A DNA stretch of 64,000 nucleotides, taken from Paguma larvata (taxonomy: Eukaryota > Chordata > Mammalia > Carnivora > Viverridae). Made by a program: the position numbers and the translations under genes. The notes under the pieces were generated by a model. The model did no database searches, was not told the origin of the DNA, and saw only the letters and a list, made by a program, of their open reading frames with translations. Each line of letters opens with the position of its first letter. The first letter of the stretch is position 1. The DNA lies in assembly GCA_030068075.1 (NCBI GenBank), contig CM057841.1, positions 51,439,030-51,503,029 of the forward strand, given 5' to 3'. Positions 32,236 through 43,980 of the stretch are shown here, piece after piece.

Positions 32236-33785
32236 ACATAGGCCAGTTCGCTTGCCTTAGTTGGGAAAGATAAAGTTTAAAGGCTACAGATTGGAGTTCT
32301 AGGGTCATATTTGAAAAATCTCAGAATAGTAGCAGTGTTATTTGTAAGTTTGGAGGGGCTAAGAGGAGAAAATTAACAGTAATACTGTATAGAGAGGTCC
32401 ATTATGGTATGGTCCAGGCTGGAAAGTCATGGGCTTATATAAGGTTATGGAAAGATCTATGGATTTTAAGACCCGTAATGGATATTGGGTGTGTGTCTGC
32501 AGGTGGTGGGGGAGTAGGACATGCCTTTTGAAATCATATCAATTATTTTTCTTGGGGCCCTTGGGGAAAATCGTACGTACATTTGATGAAGTGTGGCACA
32601 ACTTCTGTTTTGATTCCGCGCTTGGCTAACCATGAAGATTAGATTAGATGCTACTATAAAACTACTTTGGAGGGATGGGAAGGAGGTGGGTAGCGTCAGA
32701 GAAGGAAAGCGATGTAAGGGGGTGGGAGGAGTTTGGAGGGTCAGGCAGAAGTTTGGTCCGTCGTGGCGTTCCTGATACTCCTGTCCAAGCTTGTGTTTGA
32801 TTCCAGCGGTGGCTGCGAGCAAGCTCATCTGTAGGACGGAGTCTCAGGAGGCACGTTCGGGGCCGAGTCGTGACAGAGACAGGAGGAAGCTTGCGTCCTT
32901 CGGCCAGGAACAGGTGGATTCCAGAGGCAAGCTGTGACAAGTTCATGGGCAAGATCTTAAGGGCTTCAGCTCAGCTGTGCAACGGAGCCCTCCCGGGACC
33001 CTCTGCCCCTGGTTTTGCCCTTTGCCCTCGTGGCTTTGCTCTTCACTGCTGAATATCGGTAGTCATGGATACCTTCGCTGTTCTGATGACATAGGACAGA
33101 GAATGTCCCCGTTGCCATCGCCTTCTTTGCTGGTGCAAGTTCATCATGACGGCATGTGTGTCTCTTGTCCGTGTCCGCAGCCACGTGAAGAGGGCCATAA
33201 GTAGAGCCGCACACAGAGCATGTACATTGGGGCGACAGCCCCTTCGGTCTGGTCCCGCCCCTTCCCTCCCCATCATTATTAACAGCTCCGCCTTGGGAAC
33301 TGTGGAAATGAAGGTGTTGGTAGTATTTTGCACGAACTAGTTGGGGCCAGTTATGGTCCATCACACAAGAGTAGTTAGTGCCAAGGTGGGGACTTGGCGT
33401 GAGCAGCCCAGTCGGGAGTCACTGGACCAGATATTCTCTCATCTGAGGGGCCGGGAGCAGCCAGAGGGCTGTTTATGTGGGCGGCTAGCAGCCGTGTGTC
33501 CTGCCACAAGGAAACAGGGGAAGGAAGACTTAGTAGGTCTTGTACCAACCCCTACTGGCTGCAGCTCGTGTCCATTCTGGTCAGTTGTAGTGTACAAATA
33601 TGGTAAGAGGACGAGTTAGGTCCCTTTAGGGTGGTTCGACTCAGATTCGGGCGTCTTTTCGTGGCTGCCTCTAGTCACACTGGAACTATGTGATTCGAAT
33701 CCCAGCTCCACGTCAGTATACTTGTTTCATTTTCCACTCTGTTTTATTTATGTGTTTGTATATTTTTATTAAAAAGTGTTGTTAA
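32236..33785. other. Unique intronic sequence
   Basis: No repeat family, exon or RNA gene is recognised. Reading frames here are short (the longest is about 132 codons on the minus strand) and not protein-like. Confidence 0.5.
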
Positions 33786-33789
33786 AGAG

Positions 33790-33988
33790 AAGTTTTTTTT
33801 TTAAGTTTATTCATTATTGAAAGATCATGAGCAGTGAGGCGAGAGGGAGGGAGACAGAATCCAAAGCAGGCTTCAGGCTCTGAGCCATCAGCACAGAGCC
33901 CGATGCGGGGCTCGAACTCACACAGTGTGAGATCATGATCTGAGGTGGAGTCCCAACGCTCAACCAACTGAGCCACCCAGCCACCCCT
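33790..33988 (-). mobile_element. CAN-SINE, antisense (tandem pair, left)
   Basis: T-run, gtttattcattattgaaag, 'catcagcacagagcccgatg', gagatcatgatctgagg and gagccacccagccacccc. Confidence 0.92.
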
Positions 33989-33992
33989 AAAA

Positions 33993-34204
33993 AAATTGTT
34001 TTTAAATGCTTTTATTTATTTTTTTGAGAGAGCAAGATAGAGTGCCAGCAGGGGAGGGAACTGAGGGAGGGAGACACAGAATCCAAAGCAGGCTCCAGGC
34101 TGTCAGCACAGAGACAGAGAGTGCGGGGCTCGAACTCACAAACAATGAGATCATGACCTGAGTCGAAGTGTCGGATGCTTAACCGACTGAGGCACCCTGG
34201 TGTA
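33993..34204 (-). mobile_element. CAN-SINE, antisense (tandem pair, right)
   Basis: Starts almost directly after the previous copy: gcttttatttatttttttga, 'ggctgtcagcacagagacag', gagatcatgacctgagtcg and ctgaggcaccctggtg. Part of the body is missing, because the ggctctgagctg segment is shortened. Confidence 0.9.
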
Positions 34205-35588
34205 CTCTACTTCCTTTTAAATGACAAAATTGGAATAAAATACATTCTACGTTCTCCCTTCTGAACTCCTGTGATGAGGACTAGATCAGACCAGATGGTA
34301 CTTCTGGACCATGGGATCTTTTCCCGTTGAGACCAGTGCTATCAGCCACATGGGACCTTTGGTAAGAATTACGAAAGGTGCCCCTCCGGCCTCGTGGCCC
34401 ACAGCCCCTCACCAGCTGGGCTCACAGCCTCCGGAACACTGTTCTTGTTGGAAGACAGGTGCCCTTACAACTTGGACCACGCTGTTGAGTTGAACTGACT
34501 AGCTTGGATGATCTTCCTCTGGTTACACATAGGGAAGGTAGAAAAATACACTCCCACCGATCGCAAAGAGCATAATAGTGAGTTTCTAATCTATGTATTT
34601 GAGCTTTCAACAAAATGCTACAAAAGCATGTCAGATGATCTCAACATTTCAGAAGTTTTCATTTTAAAAACCTCAGAAACGTGTTTTGTACACATTATAT
34701 GTAACATAACATCCCACCTAAATACGTTAATTCCATTTCATTAGTTTTGATCTCTCTCTTTTTCTCCTGTACGTGATTGCTGTTTTATAGCTACAGTTCG
34801 GTAGAATTAACATAGATTTTTCTACACGAGGCAGGTTTTGGGTGAGGATTTTGGTGAGGCAGGTTCTTGATCCTTGGAAGGGATTCTTGTCTGAGGCAGG
34901 AGTTTTGAGAATGAATTTCAGAGTAGTACGAGGAGGACTGGGGAATGCAGGTATGTGGAGAAATGACTGGGAACAATGACCAGAGTGGTTCTCAGAATTG
35001 ATGGGATATTTGACCCTAGAAGCAAACTTCCTTGAGGAATGGGGTTGTTCGTGCCTGGGATATTCCTGAGGAATCTGCTTTGGTTCTATTGAAAGTACGA
35101 CACACAGAATGCGGGTTTCACAAGGAATAACCCACAGTAATGTGGACATTAACAAAGATGAGATTATCTTTTAGGGAAAATTAGTTACGCTGTTTGTGCT
35201 TTTTCATGTATAAGAGGAGGATGAAAATAAGCCCCGTGTCCCTGGGTTTTTGTGAGGGAATGGTGGGTGTTCATAACAGCTTAGAACAGTGGCTGGTACA
35301 CAGAAAACACTTTGTAATGTTACTGGTTTCTTTCCGTTTTCCACCCAATGACCATTCATTACTCTAGAGCCCTTGATATAGATGATGGTTGATATTTCTC
35401 TTCCTTGTCCATGTTGTGACAATAATTATTTAAAAAAGCACCTTTTATCCACTAGATGAGAATTTTTTTTGTGGGCCTACTGCTGCTATAGTTGAAAATT
35501 AGGAATTCTCTGACTTCTGTAAAAACAAAACAAAACAAAATACCAGTATGACTTGAATCTTGTGGTAGACGTCTTCCTAGTTAACTGG
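34205..35588. other. Unique intronic sequence with a MIR-like tail fragment
   Basis: Mostly unrecognised. Around 35210-35320 the text gaggatgaaaataagccccg, acagcttagaacagtggctg and gtacacagaaaacac looks like the 3' half of a sense MIR. Confidence 0.5.
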
Positions 35589-35589
35589 C

Positions 35590-35965
35590 AGGGATAGTGT
35601 ATGAGTCAGCTTTTGCTGCTGTAACAAGCAATTCTGTATTTTCAAGGGCTGACAAAAAGACATGTGTGTTTCTTTGCTTATGACACATGGGGCCTCTGCT
35701 GTCTTAGCTGGGGCTTTCCCGTGCTGTTGCTCATGCCTCCTCTTTCCAGGACCCAGGCTCTGGGAGTAGTCACTAGGGCCTTGTTGTCTCGACAGAGGGC
35801 AAAGCCCAAGGGACTTTTGTTCAGACATGGTCATACCTCGTGTCTGCTTCATGTTCCATAAGGCATATCAAGTGTCATGGCCAAGACTAACATCAGCGGG
35901 GCAGGAAGGTGTATTCCACCTACTGGAAAGCATAGCAAAGGCGCAAGGAGGGAACGTTAACTAGG
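35590..35965. repeat. Mammal-wide interspersed repeat, copy B
   Basis: Contains gcttttgctgctgtaacaag, gtgtgtttctttgcttatg, agctggggctttcccgtgct and catggccaagactaacatca, with a 3' cacctactggaaagc. Same landmark order as the copies near 27.9 and 57.4 kb. Confidence 0.6.
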
Positions 35966-36103
35966 AATCAATAATACAGTATACCAAAGATGGCTTTCTT
36001 TATACTGATACCATTTATCTTTCCTAAAGTACTGCTTTTCACATCTGTTTAACCTTTTCTTTTAAACTCTTTTAAGCTTTTCAAACCATAAATACCATCA
36101 TAG

Positions 36104-36121
36104 CAAAAAAAAAAAAAAAAA
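36104..36121. repeat. Poly-A run
   Basis: About 18 A in a row with no clear SINE or processed-pseudogene body upstream. Confidence 0.8.
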
Positions 36122-36139
36122 CAACCCAGAAAGAAAGGA

Positions 36140-36480
36140 ACATCTGAAAGAGGAAAATATTGACCCATCTTATTTCCGAGAATGAAACCAGTGGTCCTCG
36201 AGTGACCAGCATTAACCCAGCATTAATGGCACAAGTAGGAAATACCAGAGTCGTCCAGAGAGGCTTCCAGATTTACGGCCTCTCCCAGACTTCTCTAATC
36301 GAGGCTGTTTTCCCTGTAGATGCCTTAGTCAATCAGTAATTAATTTGAAATCCGAAGTTTCATTAAGTGTTATTGAGTCTCCTCACACTGGCGTTTGTAG
36401 TGCTATATTTCTTTAAAATCACACACCATTTTTCATACTGTCGTTTGCATATTTTAACAGAAAAGATTGCAGTTCTGGTA
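36140..36480. other. Candidate conserved noncoding element
   Basis: Repeat-free interval with cttagtcaatcagtaattaa, ttaatttgaaatccgaagtt and cgtttgcatattttaac (octamer-like). Homeodomain and POU-like motifs cluster. Conservation is inferred from appearance. Confidence 0.38.
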
Positions 36481-36894
36481 TAAATGACCCAGTTTTCTGG
36501 ATATATTTACTTGAGTGTCATAAACTTATTATTCCCCTCTTCCACTTCACTGCTTTTCTGCTTTTCTCAAGTATTTTGAAATCATATTTAAAACATCATT
36601 ACAGCCTCAGAATTCTGTGTAGAGTATAAATGCATTTCGCCGGCTGTTTTCAAAACAATACCAAGTAGCTGGTCTATTTAGGTCTGGCCTTCTCTCCTTG
36701 CCGTCCTGGGATGCATTTTGAATGTTGAGAGGGTAAGACCTGGGAGTGACCCAGTATCGATATTGTAGCGAATTTGCATGAATACAGTTGCTAAAATGAA
36801 GAGCTGTAGACTCAGCCAAAATTAACTTGTTTTTGTTGTTATGCTTTGGAGGGCCAAGTGAGAGTAAGGATAACCTTTTTAAGATTTGTTTTTG

Positions 36895-37107
36895 ATTTTG
36901 TTTAAAAGTTTGTTTATTTTGAGAGATTGCAAGTGGGGGAGCGGCAGGGAGAGGGAGAGAGAGAGAGGGAGAGACAGTCTCCCAAGGAGGCCTTGTGCTG
37001 TCAGTGCAGAGCCTGACGCGGAGCTTGAACTCATGAACTGTGAGATCATGACCTGAGCCAAGATCAAGAGTTGGATGCTCAAGTGACTGAGCCACCTAGG
37101 CACCCCA
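36895..37107 (-). mobile_element. CAN-SINE, antisense
   Basis: gtttgtttattttgagagat, a GA-rich stretch, 'gctgtcagtgcagagcctga', gagatcatgacctgagcc and gccacctaggcacccc. Confidence 0.93.
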
Positions 37108-37379
37108 GTGACTCATGTTTTGAAACCAATAGGCTGCGCCTTCAAGTCCCTGGGCTTTGTCCCTAAAGCTGCTTTGTGGGTGACATGTTTGCTTTTTAAT
37201 TAAAAACAAGCAAAAAAAAAAAGATACTGCTTAAGAATCTAAATTTCTGGCTTCTCTTAAAAATGCTTTAAGACTCGGCACTCATTAACTAGGACTAAGT
37301 AGCAGCTGGCTTTTTATAGGAGGGGGAGGGCCTCACGGTACCCCCTACCCCTGTACTCCCTGAGTGCTATTCCTGCCTG

Positions 37380-37580
37380 GCTTCACCCTCAGTCCCGAGC
37401 CTTTTAAACTGCCCTCTCTTTAATTTTTAACACTTAGAATGTGCCAACATTTTATTTAATCTTCTCATGTGTTTTATTTATTGCTTCTTGACTGCCCCCC
37501 TCTCCCATCAATGGAATGTGTATTCTCACGTAGAACCTAATTTTGCAAATAGCAGGCCCTCTTTAATAAATGTTCCTTGA
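37380..37580 (+). repeat. L2 3' region, sense
   Basis: Text cccgagccttttaaactgcc, then caaatagcaggccctcttta and ataaatgttccttgatgg, resembles L2 terminal text. A related sense fragment with ctggtatgtgccggcacttc lies at about 37700-37830. Confidence 0.55.
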
Positions 37581-37830
37581 TGGAGTGGGTGAGTGGAGTT
37601 GTTACCTGGCTGACATTCGCACTTCCAACGTTTTCCGCCTTGTGCTGAGATCCTGTTGGACGTTTCCCCACGCGGTTTCCCCAGACCGGCCAAGCTCTTC
37701 TATGCCCCGGTGCCCTGGTATGTGCCGGCACTTCCACATGCAGGGCCCCCACCGTTATTTCCTTGTTCAGACCCTTCGGGCTCTTTCTGCTCCTTGAGCA
37801 TTTGTGCCCTGAGACTTGCCCCAGGCCCTG

Positions 37831-38560
37831 CGGATTGACTGGAACCGGCCCCTTGTTGAAGCCCGGCCCGGTCCTCCATGTCAGCTTTACCGAAGAACGC
37901 CTGGACTCCTTGAGCAGTGGGGATATGACTGATCCTCTCTGTGACCGAGCTCCTGCGTCCCCTCCTACTGGTTCCTAGGGGATGATTAAATGGCCTCCAA
38001 ATGAATTCAGGTATCTCAGGTGCTGAATGGTCCCGACCACCGGCCACTTTCTAGAAATTTCCACATGTTACAATTGGGAAAGAAGTGAGAAAGACTGAAT
38101 TCCATTCCAGATTAGCTTTTAAATTTGTTGCCTCACTTTCCTGTGTCTCGTGCCCAGGAATGGTAGACATAAACTGAGAAAAGACAGAAGTAATTCTTGC
38201 TCTAACATTCTAGTTTCTTCCTATTGGAGGAGAACGCACATCTGTGTTTTAGCTCAGATGGTCACCTTTGCCTTATTCAGGGTACTTTTTGTCAGGAGAA
38301 GATCTTGCGGAATTTACCGTGAGGGCATAGAAAACCTTATAATACTACACCTTAAAAAAAAAAAAAAGTTTAACAAGATGATTGTATCTTTTAGCCGTAT
38401 CTGCAATTAATTTGAATGTGTTATAAGCTGGTTAAAATATTCCATTAATGAAAAAGGTAGGCCTAGCTTATGGTAAATACACTACTAAGTGTTTATAGAA
38501 CATTTCATATTTTACATGATTTCCTTTATAATTCTGCTTATCTTTTCATTGTAATTCCCT
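37831..38560. other. Unique intronic sequence
   Basis: No element is recognised. A poly-A run lies near 38354-38366. Confidence 0.5.
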
Positions 38561-38574
38561 GAAGGACATATAAA

Positions 38575-39040
38575 GGAACCCCTAAAGAGAGTAATTACCG
38601 TTGTACTCTTTAACCAAGGCTCCTTTTGCCAAGAGAAATCCAAGCTGCTTTTTAAAGAAGGCCGGTTTTTTAAATAAAAATGCAAATAAGCTACTTTGTA
38701 ACCACATTAATTACCCACCTAGCCTCTTATTACCGTGTTTGTATTGTTTGCAAATACTATTTACAGTCGTGTGGAAATTAACATTACTGGTCCTGAGGAA
38801 AGATGGTAGTGGGGAGGTTGTGCTTTGGAACCAATTAGGGCGAACCTTGTCTGCACCGAGACTCTGGGGAAAAAAACACAGCCTTGCAATGTCAAATAAT
38901 AGCATTAGCTCTGGCTGCATAGGCAGAGCGCTGTAATTATATTATTGGCCCTATTTTGCTTCTGCAATGAATTTCATTGCCTGCATTGTAAAACCAGCAG
39001 GCAGCAAAGTTTCTGCTAATGATTTAATGTACTCTCTGAT
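38575..39040. other. Candidate conserved noncoding element with octamer and homeodomain motifs
   Basis: Repeat-free. It contains gagagtaattaccgttgtac, a perfect octamer ATGCAAAT at 38680-38687, ccacattaattacccaccta, ggaaccaattagggcgaacc and ctgctaatgatttaatgtac. Spacing and site density resemble POU/HOX-type enhancers. Inference only. Confidence 0.43.
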
Positions 39041-39189
39041 CATGTTGGACAAAAGTCATGGTAGGATCCGTGAGGCAATTTTATCACCCCCGCTGCCTGG
39101 GTTGAGCATTTTAAGTGAGGGCAAAACACGATTCTCATCTCCTTGTTACCGTTGCGAGACCCTTCCCACACGGGAGTGAAAGTTACTCA

Positions 39190-39350
39190 CGTGGTACGCA
39201 AGCTTGAGTTGAGGGCCAGCCCTGTGCCAGGCATGGTACCGGGTACTCGAACTCCGTTACTCCTCACCCCGGAGCGCCTCTGTGATCTGTGACTTCATCT
39301 CCTTTCTGTAGAAAGGAAACTGAGGGCCCGGCTCCATATAAACACACCAT
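39190..39350 (-). repeat. MIR, antisense
   Basis: Contains gccagccctgtgccaggcat, ttactcctcaccccggagcg and tctgtagaaaggaaactgag in reversed MIR order. Confidence 0.75.
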
Positions 39351-39689
39351 GTGGACGACACTACAAATAGTGATCGAATTAGTCCCTGTTCACTTGAGGT
39401 ATAATATAAATGAAGCAGACTTTTTTTTTTTTTTAATTCAGCTAATGAGTGACTGAGCTTTATATTCTATGATTTTTTTTTTAAAAACAGTTTACATCAA
39501 AATAGCTTTTGGATTTAATGAATGCTTTCTGTGTGCTTTGAAGTTAACTCGAGTTGAATAAACATTACCGTGAAACATAGGTCCCATCCTTTGAGGAAGT
39601 GTCTGTGAGTAAAGCTGTGTGGTGGAGAGCTATGGATTCTGCCACTGTTCACCCAAGGAGAGAGGGAGAGAAGCGAAACCTCAAGTCTT

Positions 39690-39850
39690 CATCTCAAGAC
39701 ACACGTTTACAGACATGATCTGATTTAATCTTCCCTCAACACCATGCACTGGACGTCAGTGTCCACATCTGACGAACGAGGGGAAAGTCAGGAAGAGGAG
39801 GAAAACCACTTTCTGGAGGCCGCACCTCTGAGCCCTTCGCAGCAGTAGAG
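39690..39850 (-). repeat. MIR, antisense
   Basis: Contains atctgatttaatcttccctc, aacaccatgcactggacgtc and gaacgaggggaaagtcagg, a decayed reversed MIR. Confidence 0.6.
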
Positions 39851-39953
39851 TTTGAAAACATAGCTCCCATGTTTTAACTAAACATAGCACACTGACAAGG
39901 TCGTAGACTCCTCCTTCCTTCCCGCACACTGTCCTGTAATTTCCTCCTCTTGC

Positions 39954-39974
39954 TTTTTTTTTTTTTTTTTTTTA
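39954..39974. repeat. Poly-T run
   Basis: About 20 T, followed by AAAC. A second run of about 16 T is at 39420-39435. Confidence 0.85.
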
Positions 39975-40236
39975 AACAGCAAGTGTGTGGTAATTGTGGA
40001 ACAGATGGCCGTTTTCACTCCTTTGCCTAAAACTGTAGTTTATCAACCAAAAATGTACCTCTGTCCACTTGGAGCAGTTGGTAAGCCATTCTGATCTCTG
40101 CAGGTGCTTACAACCGAGCCCTCCATTCCCAGGCTGTCTCCCCCTTCCTGGGGCAGGTGCGTTTGGGGGTCTCAGCGCAGGCTAACCTGGCAGTACAGCT
40201 GCTTCCAGACCAAATGCTGCTTTTTTGCACTTTTAT

Positions 40237-40446
40237 TACTACTTTTGTTAATTTCTTTAATGTTTATTTTTGAGAAAGAGTCAAAGGGTGTGAGAGGGGG
40301 AAGGGCAGAAAGAGAGGGAGACAGAATCTGAAGCCGACTCCAGGTTCTGAGCTGTCATCATAGACACGGGGCTCAAACTCAAACCGTGAGATCATGACCT
40401 GAGTCAAAGTCGGATGTTTAACCGCCTGAGCCACCCAGGCGCCCCT
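40237..40446 (-). mobile_element. CAN-SINE, antisense
   Basis: gtttatttttgagaaagagt start, 'gagctgtcatcatagacacg', gagatcatgacctgagtc and gccacccaggcgcccc. Flanks ttttttgcactttta and ctttttgcattttta look like a target-site duplication. Confidence 0.93.
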
Positions 40447-40689
40447 CTTTTTGCATTTTTAAAGCAGAGATTGCTCATCATTCAAAGAGGGTTACCCCTC
40501 CAGAGTCTGTGAACCTGATTCTTATTAGAGGAATTAAAATAAAACCAAAACAACAACAACACACCACACCCCCTGCCCACAGGTGTGCACAAAAGGTAAT
40601 ATTTGCAATTATTAGAAAAGTCAAGTAGTTCTGAAGGACTAATAATAGCAAGCAGCAGCCTCTTAAATACCCTTCCCACCCTCTGCCTT

Positions 40690-40795
40690 TGTCCGCTCAT
40701 TCGTTAGTTCAACGAATACCGAATACCGTAGAGAATGGGTTCTGTGCCCGCTGCTTTCCCGGATACTGCTCTGTAGGGTGAACAAAGGCAACCGC
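40690..40795 (-). repeat. L2 fragment, antisense
   Basis: cgctcattcgttagttcaac, then ttctgtgcccgctgctttcc, is the decayed reverse complement of the L2 3' end. Confidence 0.6.
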
Positions 40796-41029
40796 TTTCA
40801 ACAATTGCTGTGTTGGATGCTTCTAGTGGCCGCCTTCTGTGTCTTAACAGCATGCTTACACTGCCATGTCTTCATCTGTCGGTTTCGGGGACTTGCTCAT
40901 GACTTCTGTTACAGATAGGGATTCAGCTCATTGATACCAACTACAGTGGTTCTGTCTCCTCCCTCCCATTATGTCCGTAGTGTCAGATTTGTATATGTTA
41001 TATTTATAGCGTACCTTCTGTGCTTTATA

Positions 41030-41098
41030 TACATGTGTATGTGCATTTATGTGTGTGTTTGTGTGTACATGTATATATATGATACGTACGTGTGTGTT
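41030..41098. repeat. Imperfect (TG)n/(TA)n/(CGTA) microsatellite
   Basis: A run mixing tgtgtgtg, tatatata and gatacgtacgtg. Confidence 0.85.
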
Positions 41099-41351
41099 TT
41101 CCACTCCGGAAGGGTCCTTGACTCCATGCCTTGTTAGGTGAGCCGTTTGGTGCCCCCTACCAATCCTTCCACCTTTTCTTTTTCCCCTTTACCCCCTAAT
41201 TTCTGTTATATGTACTTCTGTCTTGTCATGGATACTAACATTTACAATCCATTCTCTAACTGTAATTTCCTGCATTATCTAAGGATTATTTTTTTTTCAA
41301 GCTTTACTCTTTAACTTTTATTATGATTTAAAAAAATACCGTTTAAAAGTT

Positions 41352-42183
41352 TTTGACACAAAATTTTTCTTTGTTCTTTTTATTTAAATCCAAATTAGTT
41401 AACATACAGCGTAATAAAGATTTCCGGAATAGGATTTAGCGATGCATCGTTTACGTATAATACTGAGTGCTGATCCCCACAAGTGCCCTCCTTTATGCCA
41501 CTTGAGCCCATCCCCCCACCCAACACCCCGCCAACATCCCTGTTTCTCTGTTTTTGAGAGTCTCTTATGGTTTGTCTCCCTCTCTGTTTTTCTATTATTT
41601 TTGCTTCCCCTTCCTTATGTTTATCTTTTTTGTTTCTTAAACTCCACGCGTGAGTGAAAGCTTCGTATTTGTCTTTATCTGACTTACAGAGCTTAGCATG
41701 GTACCATCTAGTTCCATCCACATTGTCACAAATGGCAAGATTTCATTCTTTTTGATTACCGAGTAATATTCCATTATATACATGGTGTATGCATGTGCGT
41801 GTGTGTGCGTGCGCGTGCCTGTGTGTACAAACACACCACATCTTTTTTATCCATCTTTTGGTGGACATTTGGGCTCTTTGCATACTTCGGCTATAAACAT
41901 TGGGGTGCACATGTGCCCCTTTGAATCCGCATGTTTGTATCCTTTGGATAAATACCTACCAGTGCAATTGCTGGGCGTTAGGATAGTTCTATCTTAGACT
42001 TTTTTGAGGAACCTCCTTACTGTTTCCCAGAGTGGCTGCCCCAGTTTGGATTCCCACCAGCAGTGCAAAAGGTTCCTCTTTCTCTACATCCTCTCCAACA
42101 TTTGTTGTTGCCTCAGTTGTTCATTTTAGCAATTCTGACAGATGTGAGGTGGTATCTCATTGTGGTTTTGATTGGTATTTTCT
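41352..42183 (-). mobile_element. 5'-truncated L1 (LINE-1), antisense: ORF2 C-terminus and 3' UTR
   Basis: On the minus strand this is the 3' end of a carnivore L1. Near 42180-42040 it reads the sense text caaaaccacaatgagatacc and ggaggatgtagagaaagag-like L1 ORF2 sequence. Around 41700-41790 it encodes MEYYSVIKKNEILPF and WMELDGTMLSS, the C-terminal region of ORF2. It ends in 3' UTR/A-rich text near 41352-41400. The copy is 5' truncated and its frame is interrupted by a TG/CG microsatellite at 41783-41829, so no active protein can be made. Confidence 0.9.
41783..41829. repeat. (TG/CG)n microsatellite inside the L1
   Basis: gcatgtgcgtgtgtgtgcgt, then gcgcgtgcctgtgtgt, alternating purine-pyrimidine and CpG-containing. 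Confidence 0.9.
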
Positions 42184-43235
42184 GTGGATAGATGTTAAAA
42201 GATGAGAAACAATATACATTCACATCTTTATGGTCCTATAAATATTTCTTACCCAAGGGCCAATAGATGTGGCTCTATGAATTCTCATTTCCTAGGCTTC
42301 TGTGTCATGATCCTGGGACAATGAACTTAATGTTCACATGGGTCCTCCTTTCCTATCCTCTGTCAATTGCTATCATAATGGCATGCTCTTAGTTCATGAG
42401 AGGGATTAGGGGTGCAGAGTCTGAATCACCTTAGTGCCACTCACCTGATATATATGAACCTGGTGAGGTGATCTTTTCTAAAAATGTCTGACTCAGGTAC
42501 ACCTGTCATTCCCCTCCTCCACCAGTTACATCTGGGAGTGTCTCGGTTAGGCTCCTTTCCAGACTCCGAGATCTCTCTTCTCTCTTTTCGAATCAAGCAA
42601 CGGATGGCATTTATGTCTGTAGATTCCTCATAATTGAGTCATTGACAGACTAAGCAGCCCGTTGGGTGGAATGATCAATGGTGAGAGGGAGAACAGTGAT
42701 AAATGCAAGAAAAGCCATTCTAAGTAGGAGAAATAATAATTTATGGACCCATGAAGGTCCATATTTATATTTGCAGATTGCAGATTGAGAAGAAGTTACC
42801 AATGACCCAAAAGCCACTTGGAACCTAGTTTTCTTTCAGCCTGTTGGGACAACATGGAGGGAAAGGAGGCATTTCTTAGCATTTCCTCCTGCGAGTGTCA
42901 CCAACAGGTTTCTAAGGCTAGACTTGGAGACAGTGGTGGAACAGCAAGGATAGAAGGGCAGTATTTGTGGCTCGTTCTCTGACTCTGCTCGTCCTCTGAC
43001 TCTGCTCCCTCTACACATAGTAGGCATTGCACAATTACTCTGCAGCTTTCTAATTTCCTCCTGTTTTATTTCACTTGACCCACTGCTAAATTAGCTGGTG
43101 TGATCTCGTTCCTGTCACCTGACTGACGTGTCTTTAATTGATTTTCTGTATGGTTGTAGCATTTGCACTTTATACAGTAACAAAGAATGGGAGAAAGAAA
43201 AGAAAGAGAATTAAAGGAATAAAAACAAAGGTTTG
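42184..43235. other. Unique intronic sequence with a small hairpin
   Basis: No repeat is recognised. A perfect 8-bp inverted repeat tatggacc (42742-42749) and ggtccata (42756-42763) flanks a 6-nt loop. A short tandem gcagattgcagattg lies near 42774-42788. Confidence 0.5.
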
Positions 43236-43239
43236 GTGC

Positions 43240-43345
43240 AGGCCCTTGGCCTTTCTGAGCCTCAGTTTCCCCCTGTGTTAAATTTCATATTAGTAGCTGC
43301 TGTGTAGGGCTGTTGTGAGGGCTCGAGGTGGGATTGCTGAAGTCT
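43240..43345 (+). repeat. MIR fragment, sense
   Basis: ttggcctttctgagcctcag, ttccccctgtgttaaatttc and gtagggctgttgtgagggct in sense order. Confidence 0.75.
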
Positions 43346-43765
43346 TAAGAGTGTTCATTATATCCTAGGTCGCCACAACATTTTTATTATCATCATTTTT
43401 ATTACCGCACCCACGTACCAGGGGCGCTTAGCTTCTTAGGTGACTGCGTGAGGTTTGCCCTTGTATGATGTTTGTTCATAGTTAATCCATGTACTGTGGG
43501 ATCCGGCTGCCATGTTCAAACCTGAGGGAAGCTTCAGTATCAGTAAGGGCTGGATCAATTTGAGAGTGTGGTGGCCTTTGCCCAGGGTGAGCCTGCCTCT
43601 TTACATAAAGCATCCCCGTGCTCTGTCTTGGACCTGCCCTCGCTACTCTTGCCTGCTTTCTCTGGATGGGAGTGCTTTGCACGCGTGCACTCATGACCCA
43701 CAGCGCTGGAGGGCAAAACAGGCGTCAGTCCCAAATTCAATTCAGGCTATTAAAAATTCATTCCA

Positions 43766-43969
43766 GGGGCGCCTGGGTGGCTCAGTCAGTTAAGTGTCCA
43801 ACTTTGGCTCAGGGCATGATCTCACAGTTTGTGAGTTCGAGCCCAGTGTCGGGCTTTTGACCAACAGCTCAATGCTGGGAGCCTGCTTCGGATTCTCTGT
43901 CTCCCCCTCTGTCTCTGTCCCTCCCTGCTCCTGCTCTCTCTCTCTCCCTCTTTCAAAAATAAACATTAA
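43766..43969 (+). mobile_element. CAN-SINE, sense
   Basis: Clear ggggcgcctgggtggctcag head and gagttcgagcccag B box, CT-rich part and caaaaataaacattaaa tail. A perfect 11-bp target-site duplication aaaaattcatt is at 43752-43762 and 43970-43980. Confidence 0.96.
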
Positions 43970-43980
43970 AAAAATTCATT

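Noticed and set aside
36104..36121. Poly-A run as the tail of a processed pseudogene
   Set aside because: The sequence upstream does not resemble any mRNA that I can recognise, and no matching direct repeats were seen.
36607..37095. A 162-codon minus-strand frame
   Set aside because: Its N-terminal part is the translation of a CAN-SINE head (MAQSLEHPTL type). The same pseudo-peptide recurs from other SINE copies in the window.
41395..41834. Minus-strand frames with L1 ORF2-like residues treated as a gene
   Set aside because: They are the decayed C-terminus of a 5'-truncated L1, with a frame break and a microsatellite. They are reported as a mobile element instead.
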